A stretch of 64,000 nucleotides of DNA from Turritopsis dohrnii (lineage: Eukaryota > Cnidaria > Hydrozoa > Anthoathecata > Oceaniidae), in contig BQMF02000143.1 of assembly GCA_027922465.2 (NCBI GenBank), forward strand, positions 372,001 through 436,000, given 5' to 3'. Below, in pieces: positions 56,725 to 64,000 of this stretch. Position 1 is the stretch's first letter. Each line of letters starts with the position of its first letter. Under the pieces are notes generated by a model. It saw only the letters and a program-made list of their open reading frames with translations, did not search any database and had not been told where the DNA came from. Made by a program: the position numbers and the translations under genes.

Positions 56725-57010
56725 TTATTTTTCAACTTCAATGTCATATTCCTGATCAGTATAAAAATCTATTTTGATTCCTGCATTGGTTTCAGGCGTT
56801 TCTTCTATTATGGCTGTCTTCTTCTTTTTCTTTTGAACTACCTCGCTATCACTTTCATCGGAAGTTTCTGTTATTACCGGGGCCTTTTTCTTTTCCCGTG
56901 GATTCCTCATGACTTCACTGTCACTCTCATCTGAAGATTCTTGGATAAACACGTTTTTTTCCACATCCGAATCCGATTCTGATTCATTGCTGCCTTCTTG
57001 TCCATCATAT
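56725..57010 (-). CDS. Possible 3' exon of an acidic Ser/Asp/Glu-rich protein
   Basis: The minus-strand frame is open from about 57010 to the TAA at 56725 (Met-initiated version 56964-56725, 79 aa). It contains repeated SDESDSEV modules separated by Lys-rich blocks (EKKKAP, QKKKKK) and ends FYTDQEYDIEVEK. Alternating SDSE acidic and KKKK basic patches are typical of disordered nuclear proteins and of casein-kinase-2-type sites. Upstream the frame continues (EGSNESESDSD) to a stop with no Met, so this may be a terminal exon. No family recognised and no neighbour exon confirmed. Confidence 0.35.
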
Positions 57011-57497
57011 TCATATCGTTAGTTGAGAATTATTTTGTTATATCTCCATTTTTGAAAAAAACGAGCCTCGATTGTTTTCAAGCTTTTCAGAGTTATTTTG
57101 TTCTTTCTTTGTGAGCTTTCTCCGAAAAAAAAGCGTTAAATACCCTTCAAATGGGCAGTCTTATCTTGTTTTATCTCCTTATTCGTTATCACCCGGTAAA
57201 TTTATTATATGCTATCTCCAAAAGCCATGCAAATACGGGTTATTCTATATACAGGTTGATACGAGGTTGTTGATTTGGCTTAAAACCATTATTAGATTAT
57301 CTTGTAAATAGTAGAGATCGTTTGTTTTTATTGTAATTTTAAAATGGCGACTGTAATTTTTTATAAAACCTGTTAAATTTTAATATAAATTAAGCATAAA
57401 TCGATACATCGCTGAAATTTCAATTGAGACTGGGGCAGGAGTAAATTGGACCCTTGTCGAGATTGATTTTTAAAGCGTAAGAAGAATTTTTTTAAGG

Positions 57498-60431
57498 ATG
57501 GCGTCGTGGCGTGCGGTTGTACTGTCGCTGATGTTCTTGCTTTTTATGCCTGACTCAGCTCCGATTTTGCAAACTGCTGATGACAAGAAATTGGAGGATT
57601 TTCTCAAAAGCAAAGGTCTGAAATTGCTACATCAAAATGTTCGTGGACTGCTATGTAATTTTGCTGCGGTCGAAACATTGTTCCACAAACATAAAGATAT
57701 TGATATTTTTGGAGTTACTGAAACTCACGTAAATAGAGATTTACCCAATGGTTTATTTGACATCGACAATTATCAGTTTATCTCGAGATCAAGGTTCACT
57801 GGCGTTGGCGGAGGAGTAGGTGTATATATAAAAAATTGCCTAGAATGGAGAAGAAGGGACGATCTGGAAAGTGAGTTCACGGAATGTATATGGCTGGAGA
57901 TTCTTACACAACACACGAAACCTGTTCTCGTAGCTGTTTATTACAAACCTCCAAACTCATCAAAGCATTTATCAAACAACTTCAACCAATTATTCAATAG
58001 TTCCCTAGAAACAGCTCAAAAGGAAAGAAAAGAAATAATTATTATGGGTGACCTGAACGCAAATTATCTAGTAGCGTCAGATAATAAAGAACTGAAAGAC
58101 ATCATCAAATTAAATGGTTTCGATCAAATTATACCAGAGCCCACGAGAATAACAGCCTCGTCGAAGACGCTAATTGATGTTATTTTGACAAATAACATTT
58201 CAACTATTAAAGATGTGATTGTCACTCCACTCTCTATTGGTGATCATGAATTAATCGGTTGTGTTCGGAAGCTAAATTGTCACAAGCATAAATGGAAGTT
58301 AATAAAATGCCGCAATTACAAACACTATAACGTAGATAACATTAACAAAGATCTCCTTAAAAAAGATTGGAATTCTGTTTACAATACAACTTGCCCATTA
58401 GTGGCTTGGTCAACAATGAAATCTTTTCTAAATGAAACAATCAATCAGTATGCTCCTTTTATCGAGAAAAAGGTGAAAGGAAGATCGTGCCCATGGTTAA
58501 ACGAATCCATAAAACGCATAATGAATGAAAGAGATAAACTCCAGCGAATCGCCCGTAAATCATAAATAAATCGTAAATAAAAGGAATGTGATTGGAATGC
58601 ATACAAAAGAAAACGGAACTTTGTGACAAATGAACTTCAACGAGTAAAGAAATCGTTTTATAAAACCGAACTGAAAGAAAATTCGGATAAACCGTCTAAA
58701 TTTTGGGAAATAATCAAAAGAATTTTTCCAACGAAACCCAAATCTACAAATCTACCGAAATCGTTCAGAGTTAATGATGAGATACTTAGTGGAAAGTATG
58801 AAATCGCCAATGGTTTTTGCAAATATTTTTCTACTATCGCATGTTTGCTCAAACGAAATGTATATCGTTTTACGGACTTTGCTTGGAGACCAAAACCGAA
58901 AAGAATCGAATTTTGTAAGCACCAGTTTGAATTCAAAATGGTAAGCGATAAAGAAGTGCTGAACTACCTAAAAGGACTTAAACGAAAATGTGCAGTAGGT
59001 TTAGATAACATTCCAGCATCCTACCTAAAGGACATTAAGTTTGTAATAGCAAAACCACTGGCCCACGTTATAAACTGCTCGCTAAAATCTGGTAAAGTAC
59101 CGAGTGACTTCAAAATAGCAAAAGTTGTTCCGGTTTTTAAATCTGGCTCTAGAGACAAATTCGACAACTACAGACCCATCAGTGTTCTGCCCGCCGTATC
59201 AAAAATTTTAGAGAAATGTGTGCACCGACAAATTATGGATCACATTGAATCACACTGTTTGATATCTCCACTTCAATTCGGTTTCAGGAAATGTCGTTCT
59301 ACCGAGCTGGCAACTGTGTATTTTGTGGATGAAATTAGAAAAGCGATGGGTAAAGGAATGCTAATTGGTGCCATTTACTTAGACCTTAGCAAAGCATTTG
59401 ATACAGTTAGCCATGCATCGATAATTGAGAAACTGCCCGGATTCGGAATCACAGGAATTCCCCAAAACTGGATTACCAACTACTTGTTTGGTCGCTTTCA
59501 ACAGGTTTCGTATGATGGGACAAGTTCCTCTCAAGAACCAGTATTCTGTGGAGTTCCGCAGGGGTCCATTCTTGGACCTCTCCTGTTTCTTCTACACTTT
59601 AATGATTCGGCTACAGTTTTATCTCAATGCAGGATAACCAAATATGCAGATGATACTGTCCTTTACTACTCTGCGAAGTCTATTGATGACATTGAAAAGG
59701 TCTTGACACATGAATTCAAGATATTTGCAAACTGGTTGAAAGAGAATGAGCTTATCCTGAATTGTAAGAAAGGCAAAACAGAAGTTATGGTTTTTGGTAC
59801 TAACAACCGCCTGCATAAACTTAATGACCAGCCAATCATTATCCAACATCAATATACTGACATAAACTGCACCGATACCTACAAGTAGCTGGGAGTACTA
59901 TTAACGAGTAACCTGAATCTAACTGAACACATCAGGAAATCGATATCAAAAGCTTCATCGCGTGTTAATCTGCTACGAAAAATGAGATTTATGCTAGATC
60001 CAAAAACCAGTTATACCATCTACAAAACGATGATTCTCCCTTTCTTAACGTACTGTTCCTTTGTAACGATTAGTGTAATCCCAGAATACTTGAAGGACAA
60101 GATCGCCAGTTTGGAACAACGTGCACAGGAAATTGTAGGACATGAGTTTGTGATACCCAAGTCAAACACAATTATTCGTAAGAAAGCCGTAAATTATGTT
60201 CATCGGTGCCTAACTAATGATGTATGCTCAAATTTCAAAAACTATTTTCAACTATGCACTGGACGAAATACACGAAACAATGGAAACCTTATACGACTAC
60301 CACGAGTAAAATTAGAAGCAGAACGGAACTCGTTTTACTTTCAAGGGGCTTTGATATACAACAGTCTCCCTTCTGAGATAAGAGCTGAAAAGGATTATGA
60401 AAAATTTAAAGATCTTATAAAAAATTTATAA
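57498..60431 (+). pseudogene. CR1-like non-LTR retrotransposon (LINE) ORF2, broken by three stops
   Basis: One reading frame runs 57498-60431 with in-frame TAA at 58563 and 58578 and TAG at 59886. The first block is an AP-type endonuclease (HQNVRGLLCNFAAVE, VTETHV, GGGVGVYI, MGDLNANY, SIGDHELI). The second is a reverse transcriptase (FDNYRPISVLPAVSKILEKC, LDLSKAFDTVSHASII, GVPQGSILGPLLFLLHFND, YADDTVLYY). The third continues LGVLLTSNLNLTEHIRKSIS and a C-terminal domain. The first two stops fall in a short TAAATCATAAATAAATCG-like slippage duplication. The third replaces the Tyr expected in YKYLGV. The N-terminus is hydrophobic (VVLSLMFLLFMPDSAP), unusual for an endonuclease start. It is inactive as it stands. 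A non-coding 3' tail probably reaches about 60720. Confidence 0.88.
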
Positions 60432-61166
60432 ATTTTCTGTGTGTATAATAATCACCTATTAGTAACTTTTCTTTTCTTTTTTTTTGACATTCGTTTTCGC
60501 CTCTTTTCTTTAATTGTTGATTGTTTTCTTTAATGTGGTTATATCATTTTCTTTTCTCATTTCAGAGCTTTCATGTTTTTTGGCTAACTCGTCTATACGT
60601 CTCTTAATATTTTGAATCCTTTACGTCATTTTTGCACAGGACTTCCAGAATAACAGTATTTGTATATATTGTATATATGTATTTATAACTGAGGAACCAT
60701 CCTGTAATAAATATTCGTAATAATAGAAGAACATATGATGCTGATAAAGTCTTAAAGGTGCATTAAAATTCTGCAGTTTAAATAAAATCTCAAAAATTAG
60801 GTCATTTAAATAATGATATGTCCTATGAGCAAAAAAAAAACAATTGACAAAATAGCTAACCTTAACCCTAAAAAATGTAACACAATCTATGAATATATGG
60901 TTTAAAAATATAAATTGCAGGATTTCCAGAGATGTTTTGGCAGCTTTTCTGGTTTTTTATCTTGATTAGTTTAGCCTGCTTGGAAGGATTGGGAAATTTT
61001 CCTTTATAGAAGACATGGTTTGGAATGAAAACCGATACGAAGAAGAATTCTGAAAAAAATGATTTGGACCAAATATTTAGTCGGACAAAATTTCACTTCC
61101 AAAAAAATTAGTCACTTTTGTCCGACTAAGTTTTGTCCGATAAGGTAGGTTACTTTTCTTCTTTAA
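60432..61166. other. LINE 3' tail and intergenic sequence
   Basis: The LINE 3' UTR probably ends near the ATAATAGAAG at about 60722. The remainder has GTCCGACTAA / GTCCGATAAG inverted words near 61080-61145 but no gene. Confidence 0.35.
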
Positions 61167-61904
61167 TATCCGCGGACTTGGATTTGAGTGTCATTGAACC
61201 ATTGAAAAAATGACCTTACTTGATAACTCGGTATTGGGCCTTTTTTTGTCCGGTATAACGGTATTTGGCGAAAATATTGACGGGATTACGGTATTTCATC
61301 TTCTGCCGGTGACGGTAAATCGTCCGTTTTTGTGCCGGTATTTCGGTGTTTATGTACAAAAAAATCGGTATCTCGGTATGGGATAGTTTGTCATATACAC
61401 GTGATCACGACATATTGTCGATATTTTGAATAGTGTGTGAGTTATCAACATTATTGTGGCGTAATATTTCGAATGTTTTTATTCTATTTTTTTGTTGTCG
61501 CGTCAAAAAGAACCTTTTATGTCTGCTAAAATAGCTCTTCTACGCAATTCAATAGTAACTAGTTAGTTATATGTTGTAGATAGGGTGATGGAGGGTGTTG
61601 GAAAGATTTTTCTTTGCGTTTGTTTCATGTTTCAACAATTAATTCAGACATCAGAAGAACTGCGTTCAAAACAGGGATAAGTGAGTGAGGTGTTCTGTCT
61701 AACAAGTTAAAAATGACCATTTTATAAACTGCCCCGCTTTATTTTATAAAGCTGGTGATTCGGGCAACTCTTATCAGGAAGCGTTCAACTTCCGGGTAAA
61801 AGTTGATGAGGATTCTGAAAAAGACCTCAAAGAGCTGATTGGAGTTATCAAGTAAGGTCATTTTTTCAATGGTTCAATGACACTCAAATCCAAGTCCGCG
61901 GATA
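61167..61904. mobile_element. MITE with TTAA duplication and 63-bp perfect TIRs (piggyBac-like)
   Basis: A 738-bp element with arms 61167-61229 and 61842-61904 that are perfect inverse copies, starting TATCCGCGGACTTGG. It is flanked by TTAA on both sides (61163-61166, 61905-61908). TTAA duplication suggests piggyBac mobilisation. The left interior is repeated CGGTAT / ACGGTATTT. The right interior carries a short coding-like frame (61703-61855). No transposase. Confidence 0.8.
61703..61856 (+). other. Short coding-like segment inside the TTAA element
   Basis: The open frame reads KAGDSGNSYQEAFNFRVKVD and DLKELIGVIK, then meets a donor-like CAA|GTAAGG at its end, inside the right TIR. The composition is protein-like and unlike the surrounding AT-rich DNA. 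It could be a captured host exon or a transposase relic. I recognise no family. Confidence 0.3.
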
Positions 61905-62333
61905 TTAATCATTCTCTTGATTAAATTTTGCTACGGCTTCAGCCGTATGGGCCGTACCCTGCGTCCGCCCCTGGCATGGACAGCACTGAAAACAACTCTA
62001 ACTCGAATTTTCGACAGCCGTTCACCAGTTCACCAGTGATCACAAAGAAAGTTAAAGGAAAATTAACCCCAAAAAACACTATAAATAAACAACGAAAATC
62101 GAAAATATTGATTAAATAAAACATCTTGTAAAAATTTGAGCTCGTTTGGATGAATATTGAAGAAGTTACAAGGTTTTGAAAGTTTTCAAGTTTGGTTAAA
62201 TGTGAAGTCATAACCTGACTACTCTTCTTGAAAGCTAAACAGAGACATGTGTTCACTCAAGTTGTTAATTCTTTTTTTCATTCATGTTGTTTCATGCGTA
62301 TGTCTGATATCTTTGGTTTAATTCTTATCTACA

Positions 62334-62486
62334 ATGGCTTATTGCCAAGCTTTTGGATGCAACAGTAAGCAACGCAGAAACAAACAAGAAGGGGAAAAGA
62401 TTTCGTATTTTAAGTTTCCCGATCCAGAAAAAGTTAAACATAAAGTAACAACCAGGTCAATAAAAGTGCTTATGTATATTTCCTGA
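62334..62486 (+). CDS. THAP-type zinc-finger exon (partial)
   Basis: ATG at 62334 opens MAYCQAFGCNSKQ, then ISYFKFPDPEKVK. This matches the start of a THAP domain (M-x-x-C-x-A-x-G-C, then an aromatic-rich xFxKFP strand), a C2CH DNA-binding finger. The frame stops at 62486, but a possible donor ACCAG|GTCAAT at 62455/62456 would end the exon before the rest of the domain (W, second Cys-x2-His). I could not find the continuing exon with confidence. THAP fingers occur in host regulators and in P-element- or Harbinger-associated proteins, so this may be a first exon or a relic. Confidence 0.5.
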   Translation: MAYCQAFGCNSKQRRNKQEGEKISYFKFPDPEKVKHKVTTRSIKVLMYIS

Positions 62487-63409
62487 AATATGAAAATAAA
62501 CAGGTGGTGTAAACATGCGTATAATGTTCCTTCTGAATATTTCTTTTCAATGTTGAAGTTCGTTAAATCTGCACTGTTTCTCCATCTCGGAGCATTTAAA
62601 AAAGTAGTTGCGTTAAAATAGGAGGGGAAGTCAACACAACTCATTTTTGCCCATAATTTTACTCCAGTTTTAACGTTCTATTGGACTTTTCTGGTCTTAC
62701 CGCTGTTCCTGTTTTGTTCACATTCAGGCTCATTATTTTTAACTGAGATTTGCCTCCATATTTGTCTTCCTTTACCGCAGTCTTTGAGTCTTGCTTTCGT
62801 GTCGTAGTTCTTATTTATACAGAGATAGTTATAGAAAAACGAGAAGTATTTTAGGTTTTTATTTTTGTACATAGTTATATACCAAAATTATTGGTGATAA
62901 AAGAGATTATAATAAAAAAAAGCCAACATCATCGCCGAAGAGAAAAATATAGTCGTTTTTCAAATAAAAACTGAATTTACACTTTGTCTCTCATGTTACA
63001 TTGGTAAATATTGTAAATATTTTTGATAAAAGTAAAGATCATACAAAATAAAATTAACCGAAGTAAATCTAATGTCTAGCGTCCTATGAAATGTCTGCCG
63101 ATATCTGTGTTTTTGGTCAAAAGAGAAAAAATATCAAAAAGCAAGAGAGAAAAAAGAGCTAGAAGAGACATCTGAGTTTTGCATTTATAATTCAGAATGA
63201 TCGTATTGAACAACGCTCAAACTTTGCTTTAACAGTTGGGAGGTTGTGACGTCATGTTCAAAATCGTTTTTGATAGACAATGTTATCAGAATCACATAAA
63301 ATGCAAAGACAATCGCTTCCAAATTCTTGGAGTTGTGCCTGATCTGATTTCAAAATTTGCAGAGTCACTCCTATTTACAAACCTGGACTTAAAAACGATT
63401 TCATCGTCC
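62487..63409. other. No gene recognised
   Basis: AT-rich stretch between the THAP exon and the second LINE. The frame after AACAG near 62504 has no THAP-like residues. Confidence 0.35.
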
Positions 63410-63412
63410 AAT

Positions 63413-64000
63413 CACAATATTACCTGTATGTTCAAAAATTCTTGAAAAGTGCATTCATATTCAATTGTCATTATTCTTAGAACAACATAACTTGCTATCA
63501 AGAACACAGTTTGGTTCTCGCAAAAATCGTTGTTGCGATTTCGGTATTACGTTTTTTCTAGACGAAATTAGAAAAAATATGGACGCAGAAAAATTAACTG
63601 GCGCCATCTTTATTGACCTTACCAAGGCATTTGACACATTCATACATGCCAATATTATCGAATCTTTAACCTGTTATGGAGTAATTGAAATTGAGAGAGA
63701 ATTGTTTATAGATTATCCTTTTGACCGAAGGCAGTTTGTCTCGCATGGTAAAGAAGTATCTCAAACTGAATCAGTCCTGTGCGGAGTACCGCAAGGCTCC
63801 ATCTTGGGCCCACTCCTTTTTATCATTGCCTTCAATGACATCGAAAGCACATTAAAACATTGTAAAATCATTACTTATGCTGACGACACAGTGATATTTA
63901 TGTCGGGCAAAACATTCGAAGATATACAGCAACTTCTCCAAAATAATTTTAAGTCGTTAGCTGACTGGTTGCAGTTGAATGATTTGATAGTTAATCTAAA
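63413..64000 (+). pseudogene. 5'-truncated LINE reverse transcriptase, continues past the window
   Basis: The plus-strand frame reads CSKILEKCIHIQLSLFLEQ, FLDEIRKNMDAEKLTGAIF, IDLTKAFDTFIHANII, GVPQGSILGPLLFIIAFND and YADDTVIF, without a stop to base 64000. It is the palm region of a CR1-like reverse transcriptase, similar to but clearly diverged from the LINE at 57498-60431 (for example LTKAFDTFIHA against LSKAFDTVSHA). The endonuclease and early RT region are missing upstream, the usual result of 5' truncation. Whether the 3' part is intact cannot be seen here. Confidence 0.8.

Noticed and set aside
63236..63445. 69-aa ORF before the second LINE
   Set aside because: It overlaps the LINE frame at its end in another phase and shows no domain.
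1..64000. tRNA, rRNA or snRNA genes
   Set aside because: I looked for tRNA A/B-box pairs and conserved rRNA segments while reading and found none convincing. A tRNAscan or Infernal run would be decisive.

Overview
This 64 kb window is AT-rich metazoan DNA. The genes have many exons with GT-AG introns, no prokaryotic operon is present, and the transposable elements are typical of invertebrates: BEL/Pao, CR1-like LINE, Penelope-like, PIF/Harbinger, Helitron-like and many MITE or foldback elements. The mix would suit a cnidarian, perhaps a hydrozoan, but the sequence alone does not prove that. I saw no rRNA, tRNA, bacterial or organelle genes.

Three host genes could be assembled exon by exon. 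(1) Positions 5681-8757 (-) hold a complete six-exon major facilitator of the SLC46 type (495 aa). (2) Positions 12159-26976 (-) hold a 15-exon ABCG (White-type) half transporter (641 aa). (3) Positions 27265-45330 (+) hold its paralogue, also 15 exons (623 aa). The two ABCG genes are head to head, with 288 bp between their start codons. Most of their internal exons have identical lengths and all intron phases match, so they arose by an inverted duplication. Each carries the ABC signature loop on a 39-nt micro-exon.

Layout: 0.5-4.2 kb, MITEs, a foldback element and a decayed Harbinger transposon with a second element nested in it. 5.7-8.8 kb, transporter gene. 9.2-11.4 kb, MITEs. 12.2-27 kb, ABCG gene 1, whose fifth intron holds an intact-looking BEL/Pao retrotransposon (17437-24282) with apparently identical 390-bp LTRs, a 5-bp ATATG target duplication and one 1874-aa gag-pol ORF. 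27.3-45.3 kb, ABCG gene 2, whose long introns hold tandem Helitron-like elements, a 2-kb foldback element made of short repeats, and several MITEs. 46.7-49.7 kb, two long-inverted-repeat elements sharing the same terminus, with a decayed unrecognised ORF between them, then poly-C and TTAGGG repeats. 50.2-55.4 kb, two Helitron-like copies and two partial Penelope-like elements with hammerhead-like motifs. 57.5-60.4 kb, a CR1-like LINE broken by three stops. 61.2-61.9 kb, a TTAA-flanked MITE with 63-bp perfect inverted repeats. 62.3 kb, a THAP zinc-finger exon. 63.4-64.0 kb, a second LINE reverse transcriptase running off the window.

The host genes are all membrane transporters, but nothing links SLC46 and ABCG in one pathway. 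Most of the remaining sequence is mobile-element debris. Exon borders were read from splice consensus and reading frame only, with no transcript evidence.
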